64,000 nt of DNA from positions 3,894,001 to 3,958,000 of the forward strand of contig JACJXW010000004.1 of NCBI GenBank assembly GCA_020636405.1, in the 5' to 3' direction. The notes beneath the pieces were generated by a model. The model saw nothing but the letters and a program-made list of their open reading frames with translations. It was not told where the DNA came from and ran no database searches. This stretch comes from Lewinellaceae bacterium. Lineage in GTDB: Bacteria; Bacteroidota; Bacteroidia; Chitinophagales; Saprospiraceae. Positions 44,915 to 54,170 of the stretch are shown one piece after another. Position 1 is the stretch's first letter. Each line of letters opens with the position of its first letter. The position numbers and the translations under genes were made by a program.

Positions 44915-45466
44915 TTACTCCACTCCGAACTGAGCTTTCGTCGGCCGGGTCAGCAGATTGATCACCTTGGTGATCACACCAGCCGTATTGGTCTTATTGA
45001 TTCCCGACCAGGTCATAGTATCCTGCTCTTTGTTGACTCCCTGGATCTCCCATTGGCCATCTTCCGAATCAACTACATTGTCGAGGTAAAGCATGACCTT
45101 CCCCTCTTCGTCCTGCAGCCTCCAGGAGCCATAACCCGTTTTTTCCTCCCAGCTTCCCGACTCGTAAGTCCCGTCATTGAGAAAGCGGAACCACCGGCCT
45201 TTGTTGGCGGCCCTGGCAGCGGCATCATCGATGACATAGAACTCAAAAATCCAGTAGTCGGTCGTCAGGATGGGTACCATAGGATGGCCTGCTGGTACCT
45301 GGGCCGGCAGAAAAGATCCGGAATCTCCCGTACTCGGTACATTCGTACCTGCACTTTGCTCCGTTCCACTGGCCTGAGAGCCTGCCTGTTGCTCGCCTGG
45401 GGATTTCCCATCACCGGTGCAAGACCAAAGGCTCAACAGGAGAATGCCTAAAAAAATCTGTTTCAT
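44915..45466 (-). CDS. Hypothetical lipoprotein
   Basis: The protein has 183 residues with lipoprotein signal MKQIFLGILLLSLWSC (Cys16). A Gly/Ser/Gln-rich linker (about 20-55) precedes a C-terminal domain (65-183) with RWFRFLNDGTYESGSWEEKTGYGSWRL, reminiscent of lipocalin-like or META-type small beta barrels, but no family is assigned. It lies downstream of the GH65/pgmB genes on the same strand, separated by a stem-loop. Confidence 0.75.
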   Translation of the reverse strand: MKQIFLGILLLSLWSCTGDGKSPGEQQAGSQASGTEQSAGTNVPSTGDSGSFLPAQVPAGHPMVPILTTDYWIFEFYVIDDAAARAANKGRWFRFLNDGTYESGSWEEKTGYGSWRLQDEEGKVMLYLDNVVDSEDGQWEIQGVNKEQDTMTWSGINKTNTAGVITKVINLLTRPTKAQFGVE

Positions 45467-45492
45467 GGTGATATAATTTGTGTTTATGAAAG

Positions 45493-45527
45493 CCTGGCTT
45501 CACGGCAGCAAATACCGTAAAGCCAGG
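45493..45527 (-). terminator. Terminator-like hairpin after GH65 gene
   Basis: 13-base stem, 45493-45505 with 45515-45527, one G-U on the minus strand, loop 9. It lies 10 bases after the GH65 stop codon. Confidence 0.6.
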
Positions 45528-45536
45528 AATCTTTAC

Positions 45537-47846
45537 TTAGTGCGCCACTTCAATACTGTCATTTGCGGGCAGGTTCATTTCTTCGCCATACACCTTAATG
45601 GACAAGGCCTTGTCGCTATGGTTGCGGATAATTGCCTTTTGCTGGTCTACCTTTACCTCCAGGTAACTTCCGCGAAAGCGTACCTTAAAGGAATAAGACT
45701 TCCACTTACTGGTGATAAAAGGGCTGAACTGCACTTTATCCTCATAGACCCGCATGCCGCCGAACCCTTTTACAAAGGCCATCCAGGTGCCGGCCATACT
45801 GGTGGTATGGCACCCGTCTTCGGTATCGTTGTTGTAGTCATCCAGGTCGAGGCGGGCGGTGCGCAGGTACATTTCATAGGCCTTCTCTTCTTTTCCAAGC
45901 CGGGAAGCCAGGATAACATGCACGCAGGGCGAGAGGGAAGACTCATGGACCGTCCGGGGCTCGTAGAAGTCGAAATTGCGGCGGATGGTATCGTCGTCGA
46001 AGTGGTCTTCAAAGAAATACAAGCCCTGCAGCACATCGGCCTGCTTGATGAAAACAGAACGCAGAATGCGGTCCCATGACCAATTCTGGTTGAGGGGCCG
46101 GTCGCTCTTCTTCAGGTCTGCCGTGGTGAGCAGCTCCTTGTCGAGGAAGCCATCGTGCTGCACGAAGATATTCAGCGCTGCATCGTACGGCAGATACATA
46201 TTGCCGGCGATCTCTTTCCACTTGGTGGTTTCGGTATGCTTGTAGAATTTAAGGCGTTCTTCCAGTTCCCCGAATTTTTGAGGAGCATTTTCCTCGACGT
46301 ATTCAAGGGCTTCCAGGGTATACTGGAGGCACCAACGGGCGATATAGTTCGTGTACCAGTTATTGTTGATGTTGTTCTCATACTCATTGGGGCCGGTAAC
46401 GCCATGCATAACGTACATCCCTCTATGTTCGGAGAAATGAACGCGTTGGGCCCAGAACCGGGCGATACCGATCAGCACCTCCAGCCCGTATTCTATCAGG
46501 TATTCCTTTTCGCCGGTATACCGGACGTAGTCGTAGATGGCATATGCGATCGCGCCATTGCGGTGAATCTCTTCAAAGGTGATCTCCCATTCATTGTGGC
46601 ATTCTTCGCCGTTCATAGTCACCATTGGATAGAGCGCCGCGCCGTCCTTAAATCCGAGTTTGCGGGCATTTTCAATGGCCTTCTGCAAATGCCGGTACCG
46701 GTAGACCAGCAGGTTGCGCGCCACGTGCTGGTCGGCAGTAGCCAGATAAAAGGGAAAGCAGTAAGCCTCTGTATCCCAATAGGTACTTCCACCATACTTC
46801 TCTCCCGTAAAACCCTTAGGGCCGATGTTCAACCGATCATCTTCGCCGGTGTAGGTCTGGTAAAGCTGAAAGATATTGAACCGTATTCCCTGTTGGGCAG
46901 CCACATCGCCTTCGATCCGGATATCTGCCTCTTCCCATTTGCTTTTCCAGGCTTCTGCCTGTTCCTCGATCAGCTCATCGAAACCTTTCGCGTAGGCTCT
47001 CTTGACGGCCTGCGCACACTTTTCCATGAGATCCTCCTTATCGTAATTAAGGGAAGAAACGTTGGCTGCATATTTGTATACAATGAATTCCTCTCCCTCT
47101 TCACAAGGAAGATCAACCGTACAACCTACGTATTTTTCTTTTTGAATGCGGAAGGAGTTGAACTCGAGTTCCTGTCCATTCTTTAAAATGGCAAACTTCA
47201 TTCCGGTGCAAACCTGGAACTCTGTTTTCTTTGTCTCCGCCAAAACATATCCCGAGCGCCTTTTGGCCTTTTTATTGACTTCCACCCAGAATTTTTCATC
47301 GTAATTGGAGTCTTCGTTAACTACGTCAGCATTGACGTAAGGAGTAAGGCTGAGCGTACCGGAAAAGTCCAGTGGAGTGATGGCGTAACGAATTGCTCCT
47401 ATCTCATCATCTACAATACTGCAAAACCGCCGGGCGTGGACTCTTACTTTTTTGCCGCTGATCATGGTTGCTGTAAAGGTGCGGTCCAGGAACCCTTCCC
47501 TCATATTGAGTTCGCGGCGGAATTCACTTATCTCACACTTGCCCAGGTCAAGGGATTCGCCATCAAATTCCACCTTTATTCCAATCCAATTGGCAGCGTT
47601 AAGCACCTTGGCGAAATATTCCGGATACCCGATCTTCCACCACCCTACTCTTGTTTTGTCCGGATAATAAATACCTGCAACGTAATTACCGGGAAGGGTG
47701 TCCCCGGAAAAATCTTCCTCAAAGTTAGCGCGCTGCCCGAAGCGGCCGTTTCCGATACTGAATACGCTCTCCGAGATGCGGTTATAATCCCTGTGAAACC
47801 CTTCTTCAATGATACTCCATTCGTCGTGCTTAAGGAATTCTTTCAT
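45537..47846 (-). CDS. Glycoside hydrolase family 65 phosphorylase (maltose/kojibiose/trehalose type)
   Basis: The protein has 769 residues from MKEFLKHDEW; a farther ATG would overlap pgmB. Family GH65 enzymes use phosphate to split alpha-linked glucose disaccharides into beta-glucose-1-phosphate and glucose. Seen: N-terminal beta-sandwich, linker, and catalytic (alpha/alpha)6 barrel with YWDTEAYCFPF (356 onward), the catalytic acid Glu488 in GVTGPNEYEN, and the phosphate-site region around SSLSPCVHVILAS. Glu488 aligns with the catalytic Glu known in maltose phosphorylase. Which linkage is cut cannot be read. It is encoded next to beta-phosphoglucomutase, which uses its product. Confidence 0.94.
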   Translation of the reverse strand: MKEFLKHDEWSIIEEGFHRDYNRISESVFSIGNGRFGQRANFEEDFSGDTLPGNYVAGIYYPDKTRVGWWKIGYPEYFAKVLNAANWIGIKVEFDGESLDLGKCEISEFRRELNMREGFLDRTFTATMISGKKVRVHARRFCSIVDDEIGAIRYAITPLDFSGTLSLTPYVNADVVNEDSNYDEKFWVEVNKKAKRRSGYVLAETKKTEFQVCTGMKFAILKNGQELEFNSFRIQKEKYVGCTVDLPCEEGEEFIVYKYAANVSSLNYDKEDLMEKCAQAVKRAYAKGFDELIEEQAEAWKSKWEEADIRIEGDVAAQQGIRFNIFQLYQTYTGEDDRLNIGPKGFTGEKYGGSTYWDTEAYCFPFYLATADQHVARNLLVYRYRHLQKAIENARKLGFKDGAALYPMVTMNGEECHNEWEITFEEIHRNGAIAYAIYDYVRYTGEKEYLIEYGLEVLIGIARFWAQRVHFSEHRGMYVMHGVTGPNEYENNINNNWYTNYIARWCLQYTLEALEYVEENAPQKFGELEERLKFYKHTETTKWKEIAGNMYLPYDAALNIFVQHDGFLDKELLTTADLKKSDRPLNQNWSWDRILRSVFIKQADVLQGLYFFEDHFDDDTIRRNFDFYEPRTVHESSLSPCVHVILASRLGKEEKAYEMYLRTARLDLDDYNNDTEDGCHTTSMAGTWMAFVKGFGGMRVYEDKVQFSPFITSKWKSYSFKVRFRGSYLEVKVDQQKAIIRNHSDKALSIKVYGEEMNLPANDSIEVAH

Positions 47847-47899
47847 GTGAAATAGTGTGGTTAAAGGTTTTGTAATGAGTAAATAGGACACTGCCCTTT

Positions 47900-48571
47900 T
47901 CATCCATGCTTTTCGGCCCTGGCCTGTATACCATCCAAGATAGCCTGGAGGCTGAGCCCAATAAAATTGGGGATCACCAGGTGAGCATGCCCCAGGTTCT
48001 CCTCAGCGCCTACTCCGACGGCGAGAAACCCACCGGCCAGAGCGGCGTCGATCCCGGCTTCGGCATCTTCAAAAACGAGGCATTCGCCGGGGTTTAGGTT
48101 CATCGCCTCGGCCCCAAGTTCAAAGACCTGCGGGTCGGGCTTACTTCGGGTAATGTTCGTCCCGTCGACAATAGCTTCAAAACGGTGCATCAAGCCTACC
48201 TGTTCAAGTATGGTCCTGGCATTTTTACTGCTGGATCCCAGCGCCAGGCGGATCCCAAGCTGCTCGAGATGGCCCAGGAAAGGAGCCACCCCTTCCAGGA
48301 TCTCGCTGGGGTCCATTTTGAGGATATATTCCCGATACCAACCGTTCTTGAGTTCGGCCAGTTGGGCCTTCTCCGCCTCCGATTTCTCGATACCTCCCCA
48401 CTGCAGGATGAGGTTCAAGGAATCCATACGGCTAACCCCTTTGAGTTTTTCATTCTCCTCCTCCGTGAAATCGAAACCCAGATGATTGGCCAACCTTCGC
48501 CAGGCGATAAAATGGTATTTGGCCGTATCCACGATAACACCGTCGAGGTCAAAAATACAAGCTTTTATCAT
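47900..48571 (-). CDS. pgmB: Beta-phosphoglucomutase
   Basis: The protein has 223 residues from MIKACIFDLDG (ATG at 48569-48571). It converts beta-glucose-1-phosphate to glucose-6-phosphate. A HAD-fold enzyme: nucleophile Asp8 and acid/base Asp10 in FDLDGVIVDTAKYH, motif II GSSSKN, motif III Lys in RSKPDPQVF, motif IV VFEDAEAGI. The helical cap is of the beta-PGM type with KLKGVSRMDSL. It starts upstream of GH65 on the same strand; together they pass glucose from a disaccharide to glycolysis with no ATP for one half. Confidence 0.95.
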   Translation of the reverse strand: MIKACIFDLDGVIVDTAKYHFIAWRRLANHLGFDFTEEENEKLKGVSRMDSLNLILQWGGIEKSEAEKAQLAELKNGWYREYILKMDPSEILEGVAPFLGHLEQLGIRLALGSSSKNARTILEQVGLMHRFEAIVDGTNITRSKPDPQVFELGAEAMNLNPGECLVFEDAEAGIDAALAGGFLAVGVGAEENLGHAHLVIPNFIGLSLQAILDGIQARAEKHG

Positions 48572-48606
48572 TAGGGATTTTTTTTGGTCCAAAATAAAAA
48601 GGTGAT

Positions 48607-48665
48607 CGATTGCCTCCGGTATGCCGCAGTGCTCCGGCAGGCAACCATACAGTTTGAGGCAATCG
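48607..48665. repeat. Nested inverted repeat upstream of pgmB
   Basis: CGATTGCCTC (48607-48616) pairs with GAGGCAATCG (48656-48665). Inside, GTATG/CATAC and TGCCG/CGGCA form further stems. It could be a structured leader of pgmB or a small mobile palindrome. Confidence 0.55.
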
Positions 48666-48724
48666 GTATTATGGGCAGGGGCCGGGCAGTTTCTGCCAAA
48701 AAACAAGCCACAAAGATAAGATAA

Positions 48725-48751
48725 GATTTACAGGATTTACAAGATTTACCA
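48725..48751. repeat. Three tandem copies of GATTTACNN
   Basis: GATTTACAG, GATTTACAA, GATTTACCA directly adjoining. The neighbouring bases are AT-rich. Confidence 0.7.
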
Positions 48752-48966
48752 GCTGAACTACGGGGCAGCGTGCCACTGGCGTCAAGAAATACTGCGGTTT
48801 GACATTGGAAAAATACTAATATGCCAAGGCAAAGCGTTAGGAAGACGAACCCTTCCCCGGTTAAACCTTTGTCCTTTTGAGAAGTCCAACCTAAAATTTC
48901 TTGCTATTGGCCCGTCAGCCGGTAGCAGCCTTCACTATTTTGTCACATCCTAAATGCCTATTGATT

Positions 48967-50625
48967 ATGGACAGAAGAGCTACCATTGCCACTCTTTTGG
49001 GTAGAAAGCCAGGTGCTGCTCAGCCGGTTGCCGCACCGCTGGTCAACTCCGGGCTGGAGCCATACAGCGGCCCCTGGGGATATGAACAGGCAGCGCACCT
49101 GCTACGCCGGTCCATGTTTGCCCCTACTTATGAACAAATTAAGACGGCGGAAGGGCAAGGCATGAACTCGACCATCGAACAATTGTTCGCGCCCGTGCCG
49201 GCCCCTGCTCCCCCACTCAATCATTTCTATCAGGATGACCCTTTGGTGCCCGTCGGACAGACCTGGGTGGACGCGCCTTACTATGACGATGTCAATGCCA
49301 GGGGTTACCGGAGGCAAAGCCTCCGGGCGTGGACGATGGAGTTGCTATTCAACGAGGGCGTCTCCATTCGGGAAAAACTCACCCTCTTCTGGCACAATCA
49401 CTTTGCGGTCAGCAACGTAAACGACGCCAAGTATTTATACAAACACATCAGCCTGTTGCGCAAATATGCCTGGGGGAATTTCCGGGAGTTGGTTAAAGAA
49501 GTGACGATCGACCCGGCTATGCTACAGTTTCTCAATGGGAACCAGAACAGCCAGAACGCGCCCAATGAGAATTTTGCCCGCGAATTGCTTGAGCTCTTTA
49601 CTATAGGGAAGGGCCCTTTGGCCGATTCGGGAGATTATACCCATTACACGGAGGAGGACATCCGGCAGATGGCAAGGGTGCTCACCGGATGGCGTGATGT
49701 GGGCTTGTTCAGCACCAATCCGGACGTTGAAGTAGGTTCCGTTTTCCTGCCTTTCCGGCATGATACGGGAGCAAAGCAATTATCCCATCGCTTCGACAAT
49801 ACCGTAATAAACGATTTGGGGGACCAGGAATATGCACACCTTATAGACGTCATCTTTCAGAAGGACGAAGTGGCGCGATTCATTTGCCGCAAGCTTTACC
49901 GCTGGTTCATCTACTATGTGATCGATGAAAATGCCGAGCAGAATGTCATCCAACCAATGGCTCAGATGCTGGTTGACAATGATTATGAGATCCGTCCCGC
50001 ACTCGAGGCGTTGCTGAGCAGTGCGCACTTTTTCGACATGCTCAATGTGGGGCCCATGATCAAGAACCCACTGGATTTCATCCTGTCTTCCATCAAAACC
50101 TTTGGGGTAGAATTTCCGCCGGGGCTGGGAGCGCGATACAATGCCTACCTCCGGCTGTTCTCCTCCAGCGTATTGCAGCAGATGGAATATTACGCCCCTC
50201 CTCAGGTGGCCGGCTGGAAAGCCTATTACCAGGAGCCACAGTATTACCGGACCTGGATCAACGCCACGACCCTTCCCGTCCGCATGCTGATAACGGATAC
50301 GATCACTACCTCCGGATTTCCCGCCGGGGATTTTCGGGTCCGCATCGCCCCTTTGGCTTTCGTGGAAACCATTGAAAACCCGAACGACCCGAATGCACTC
50401 ATTGAGGAGTTCGTACGCATCCTGTTCCCACAGCCAATTACCGACGATCAGAAGGCCGCGCTTAAGGAAGTGCTCATTCCCGGCCTCCCGGATTTTGAAT
50501 GGACGGTAGAATACAACCTCTACCTGGCCAATCCTGATGACGAGGAACTGGCTGAAGCCGTAGCCACCAAGTTGAGGCAGCTGCTTCAGGCTATGCTGAG
50601 TATGCCCGAGTTTTACTTGAGCTGA
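48967..50625 (+). CDS. DUF1800 domain protein
   Basis: The protein has 552 residues from the ATG at 48967. The DUF1800 pattern runs through the protein: AAHLLRRSMFAPTYEQI, FWHNHFAVS, PNENFARELLELFTIGKG, YTEEDIRQMARVLTGWR, FICRKLYRWF. The N-terminus lacks a clear Sec signal, which is common in this family where a twin-arginine-like start is seen (MDRRATIATLLGRK). The function is unknown; in many genomes it is paired with DUF1501, as here (48 bases apart). The pair is probably an exported or envelope-associated complex. Confidence 0.9.
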   Translation: MDRRATIATLLGRKPGAAQPVAAPLVNSGLEPYSGPWGYEQAAHLLRRSMFAPTYEQIKTAEGQGMNSTIEQLFAPVPAPAPPLNHFYQDDPLVPVGQTWVDAPYYDDVNARGYRRQSLRAWTMELLFNEGVSIREKLTLFWHNHFAVSNVNDAKYLYKHISLLRKYAWGNFRELVKEVTIDPAMLQFLNGNQNSQNAPNENFARELLELFTIGKGPLADSGDYTHYTEEDIRQMARVLTGWRDVGLFSTNPDVEVGSVFLPFRHDTGAKQLSHRFDNTVINDLGDQEYAHLIDVIFQKDEVARFICRKLYRWFIYYVIDENAEQNVIQPMAQMLVDNDYEIRPALEALLSSAHFFDMLNVGPMIKNPLDFILSSIKTFGVEFPPGLGARYNAYLRLFSSSVLQQMEYYAPPQVAGWKAYYQEPQYYRTWINATTLPVRMLITDTITTSGFPAGDFRVRIAPLAFVETIENPNDPNALIEEFVRILFPQPITDDQKAALKEVLIPGLPDFEWTVEYNLYLANPDDEELAEAVATKLRQLLQAMLSMPEFYLS

Positions 50626-50673
50626 CCTCTTATCATTCTAATACAACATCCAAGAACTTTCAACCTTCTCCAT

Positions 50674-52233
50674 ATGAAAAGAAGAAAATTTCTGAAAGCT
50701 GCCGGAACGGCTATGAGCCTTCCTATCCTGTTGAACGGTTTCCGCCTTTCGGCTATGCCGCGCCGTTCTCTGTTCAGCACCCTCAACACGGACAACGACC
50801 GTGTACTGGTCATCATTCAACTCAATGGGGGGAATGACGGGCTCAACATGCTGATCCCGCTTGACCAGTATGACAACCTGGCTAATGCCCGCCTCAATAT
50901 CCTCATTCCGGAAGTCGAGATCCTCAATATGACGGATACGCTCGGATTTCATCCCCAAATGAGCGGCGTACTCGACCTGTATAATAATGCGAAGCTCAAC
51001 ATTATCCAGAGTGTAGGTTACCCTGAGCAGAACCGCTCACACTTCCGGTCGACCGATATCTGGACCAGCGGTTCTCCCGCTGATGAAAGCTGGACTACCG
51101 GATGGCTGGGGCGCTATTTCGAAAGCAACCATGCTGAATTTCCGGAAGGTTACCCCAATGAAGAATTTCCACATCCTTTCGCTATCACCATGGGCAGCAT
51201 CGTTTCGGAAACCTGCCAGGGGTCAGCGGCCAATTTCAGCATGACGCTCAACGATCCTTTCTCCCTGACGCCGCTGACCCAGGGCGCACCAGGAGACGTT
51301 CCCGAAACACCCTACGGCGAGGAGCTGGAATTTCTCCGGACGACCATCGCCCAGTCGAACGCTTATGCGGAAACCATTACGGAGGCCGCCGAAACCGGCG
51401 CTAACAGGGTAGACTACCCCGAAGGCAACCGCCTGGGCGAGCAACTGAAAAATGTAGCGCTACTGATCTCCGGTGGGCTCCAGACTAAAGTGTATGTTGT
51501 CAGCATCGGCGGTTTTGACACCCACGCCAATCAAGTCGAGGCCGGTAAGCCTCTCGTTGGCGAACACTCTACCTTGCTTCAAAACCTATCGGAGGCGATT
51601 GCCGCTTTTCAGGCCGACCTGCAGGCACAAAGCCTGGAACAACGGGTGATCGGAATGACCTTCTCTGAGTTCGGGCGCCAGATCCGTTCCAACGACAGCT
51701 TCGGTACCGACCATGGGTCTGCAGCTCCCTTGATGGTTTTCGGCCCCTGCGTCAATCCGGGAGTTCTTGGCGACAACCCGGAGATACCGGATCAGGTCGA
51801 ACCCCAGTCCGGCATCCCCATGCAGTTCGATTTCCGGGATGTCTACGGTTCTGTGCTGATGGATTGGTTCGAAGTAGCGGAGGAAGAGGTCCGGACTTTA
51901 TTGCATAATGATTTTCAATACATGCCAGTGTTGCAACCTTGTAGTACCGTCAGCGCTCAGGAAGCTATCCGATTTGAGCAGGAGATAGAAGCGGAAGCCT
52001 TCCCTAACCCCTTCCGCAACTGGGCAACTATCCGGTTCCGGTCAGAAGGAGAATGGGTACGGCTTAGCATTTTCAACGCACTGGGCAATGAGATCAGGGT
52101 ACTGTCCAACCGGCGCTTACCGGCAGGACAGCATGAAGTGAAATTCGATGGACATGGACTGCCTGCTGGAAATTATTATTTCCGGCTACAACTGGATGGC
52201 CGCCAGAAAACGAAACGGATGTTGAAGTTGTGA
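50674..52233 (+). CDS. DUF1501 domain protein with T9SS sorting domain
   Basis: The protein has 519 residues. The start MKRRKFLKAAGTAMSLPILL resembles a twin-arginine-type or signal-like N-terminus. DUF1501 (sulfatase-related fold): VLVIIQLNGGNDGLNMLIPL, HFRSTDIWTSG, YVVSIGGFDTHANQ, GMTFSEFGRQIRSNDSFGTDHGSAAPLMVFG. The last 75 residues are a T9SS domain (AEAFPNPFRNWATIRFRSEG...LPAGNYYFRLQLDGRQKTKRMLKL). Possibly a hydrolase-like surface protein; activity is not established. It follows DUF1800 in one unit. Confidence 0.92.
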   Translation: MKRRKFLKAAGTAMSLPILLNGFRLSAMPRRSLFSTLNTDNDRVLVIIQLNGGNDGLNMLIPLDQYDNLANARLNILIPEVEILNMTDTLGFHPQMSGVLDLYNNAKLNIIQSVGYPEQNRSHFRSTDIWTSGSPADESWTTGWLGRYFESNHAEFPEGYPNEEFPHPFAITMGSIVSETCQGSAANFSMTLNDPFSLTPLTQGAPGDVPETPYGEELEFLRTTIAQSNAYAETITEAAETGANRVDYPEGNRLGEQLKNVALLISGGLQTKVYVVSIGGFDTHANQVEAGKPLVGEHSTLLQNLSEAIAAFQADLQAQSLEQRVIGMTFSEFGRQIRSNDSFGTDHGSAAPLMVFGPCVNPGVLGDNPEIPDQVEPQSGIPMQFDFRDVYGSVLMDWFEVAEEEVRTLLHNDFQYMPVLQPCSTVSAQEAIRFEQEIEAEAFPNPFRNWATIRFRSEGEWVRLSIFNALGNEIRVLSNRRLPAGQHEVKFDGHGLPAGNYYFRLQLDGRQKTKRMLKL

Positions 52234-52606
52234 GGCCCGGCCAAGAGCCTGGTTGAAATATGGCCTGCGGCCGGGAAGTTTCCGGGCCGCAGGCCAACAT
52301 CTCGCCGGTAGATCCGGCGCATTCCCCCACAGGGAACATTTATTCTCTCGGATCGAAGAATTCGGGATGATCTATGCATTTTTTATTCTCCTCTCTCCAT
52401 TTCCTGCCAACAAGGATCTTCTTTCATCTGGTACAGCCGGCAACAATCCTGCCTTCCTGACGAAACCATTTCAGGGTGCTTCCGTAATAAAAACATACCC
52501 TCCTTTTGCCCTGAATAACTCGGAGCCTTTCCCATTCGAAGAATAAACCCTCCCCGATCATTCAATGGCAGTTTTGTTTTGTGATTAATTCGAAACCTTA
52601 ACAGAT
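52234..52606 (+). other. 373-base gap with strong hairpin
   Basis: TGGCCTGCGGCC (52261-52272) pairs perfectly with 52285-52296, 12-base loop, 27 bases after the DUF1501 stop; probably its terminator though no T run follows. The remaining 300 bases show no gene or promoter I can support. Confidence 0.55.
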
Positions 52607-54121
52607 ATGAGAAAAATACACCTTGTCCTGCTGGCTATCTATTCTTTCCTGTTTCAAACAGGTTGTTTCCCGGATATTGGAACTGTCAGCAATGAAGAGT
52701 GGAACCCTTCCTATGCTATTCCGGTACTTAATGATACGATCCACCTCGAGGATATCCTGATCAGCGAAGAAGACGGAGGAAACTCCGAATTTGACCCCAA
52801 CCAGGTCCTGACGCTCCGTTACCAGGAACAGGCCGGCCCAATATACGGCGCGGGGTTGGCAGATATTCCCCCTCTGTCGATTCCAATCACCATGGAACAG
52901 CAGGAGGCGCCGGTTACTTTTCCATCTTCCTTTTCGCTGAAGATGGCCCATTTGCGCAAAGGAACCGTTGGCTACTCCCTGTCCAACCCTTACCCCGAGG
53001 CGGTGAATGTAGAAATAACGATCCAAAACCTCAAAAAGGCTGGGCAACCTTTTTCCTGGGTGTTCTCCATTCCTGCCGGTGCCGGCCCTAATAACCCTTA
53101 TAGCCAGCAGGCGCAGATGGAAATAGAGAACACTTTACTGGACCTTTCTTCCGGAAATTTCTCCACCCGGTATTCAGCGGCCTTATCTAATTCAGGAATG
53201 GCGGTAAGCCTTCCCCCTTTTCTGATCGAATTAAAGGAAATGGAATACACTTCTATCGAAGGGTATTTTGGCCAGTTGCCCCCCCCTACGTTTTCCGGCA
53301 ACCTTCCCATTGATTTTTTAAAATCCTGGACTCAAGGAGAGTTCAGGCTGGAAGAGCCCAGGATAAAGTTCACTTTTCACAACGGATTTGGGTTGCCTAT
53401 CGAGGTTACTACGGATACCCTCTCGCTGGAAACGCATATCGATGGTGAAATTCCAGTGATCAATGACAGGATAACCGACGGGATTGTCCTGAACTATCCG
53501 GGGCCGGGCCAGGCCGGACAAACAATAAGTACGGAATTGACCCTCAACAGAAGCAACTCGAACCTGGTCAGCCTGATACCCAGTGTGCCCCATGAACTGA
53601 AATACGCTTTTACCATTTTCACCAATCCTGAAGACAATTCCAATATTACCAACTACCTGCTAGATACTGCTCAGCTTTCGGTTGACATAGATATCGAATT
53701 GCCAATTTATGGTTCATCCAGGGGGTTTGTTGCTTCCAAGATTTTCAGCCTCGACCTCGAAGGGACCTTGGGCAGGTTGGAGCGGGCAGGGATAAAACTG
53801 ATCGCCGAAAACAGCTTTCCTATTGGAGCGGAGATGCAAGGCTATTTTCAGGATGAAGGAGGCCAGGTGATAGATTCTTTGTTTAGCCAGCCATTAAGGT
53901 TAGAGGGGGCTCCCGTAGATGACAATGGGGTAGTTACCGGTATACAAATCACTGAGGGCACGGAAAAGTTGGATGATGAGCGGTTTTCGGAATTGAAAGC
54001 TCGGGCCCGGATACTGGAAATGCGAGCTACCCTGGAGACCACAGGCGGGGGCACTATCCCGGTAAAGGTTACCAAACCCAATGCTATAGTCTTTAAGCTC
54101 GGTTTCCTTGCGGGGCTCTAA
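52607..54121 (+). CDS. Hypothetical surface lipoprotein
   Basis: The protein has 504 residues with lipoprotein signal (LLAIYSFLFQTGC, Cys20). The mature part is predicted all-beta, with segments such as NEEWNPSYAIPVLNDTIHLEDILI and LRYQEQAGPIYGAGL, no catalytic motif and no recognised domain. Its position 49 bases ahead of the DUF5723 outer-membrane protein suggests a partnership; such pairs recur in this phylum, an inference from memory of family context rather than proof. Confidence 0.8.
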   Translation: MRKIHLVLLAIYSFLFQTGCFPDIGTVSNEEWNPSYAIPVLNDTIHLEDILISEEDGGNSEFDPNQVLTLRYQEQAGPIYGAGLADIPPLSIPITMEQQEAPVTFPSSFSLKMAHLRKGTVGYSLSNPYPEAVNVEITIQNLKKAGQPFSWVFSIPAGAGPNNPYSQQAQMEIENTLLDLSSGNFSTRYSAALSNSGMAVSLPPFLIELKEMEYTSIEGYFGQLPPPTFSGNLPIDFLKSWTQGEFRLEEPRIKFTFHNGFGLPIEVTTDTLSLETHIDGEIPVINDRITDGIVLNYPGPGQAGQTISTELTLNRSNSNLVSLIPSVPHELKYAFTIFTNPEDNSNITNYLLDTAQLSVDIDIELPIYGSSRGFVASKIFSLDLEGTLGRLERAGIKLIAENSFPIGAEMQGYFQDEGGQVIDSLFSQPLRLEGAPVDDNGVVTGIQITEGTEKLDDERFSELKARARILEMRATLETTGGGTIPVKVTKPNAIVFKLGFLAGL

Positions 54122-54170
54122 ACGTCAGTATTTCTTCTATTTCTAATCACGCATTCACCCAGAATTCGAT

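Larger units (their letters stand above)
48572..48966. other. 395-base divergent gap with structured element and short tandem repeat
   Basis: Holds a nested inverted repeat (48607-48665) and three tandem copies of a 9-base unit (48725-48751). The rest has no coding frame. The stretch just before the DUF1800 start has no clear promoter match. Confidence 0.5.

Noticed and set aside
46155..47186. 343-codon plus-strand frame
   Set aside because: Antisense to the GH65 gene.
48725..48751. Three short direct repeats considered as CRISPR
   Set aside because: Nine-base units with no spacers; a simple tandem repeat.
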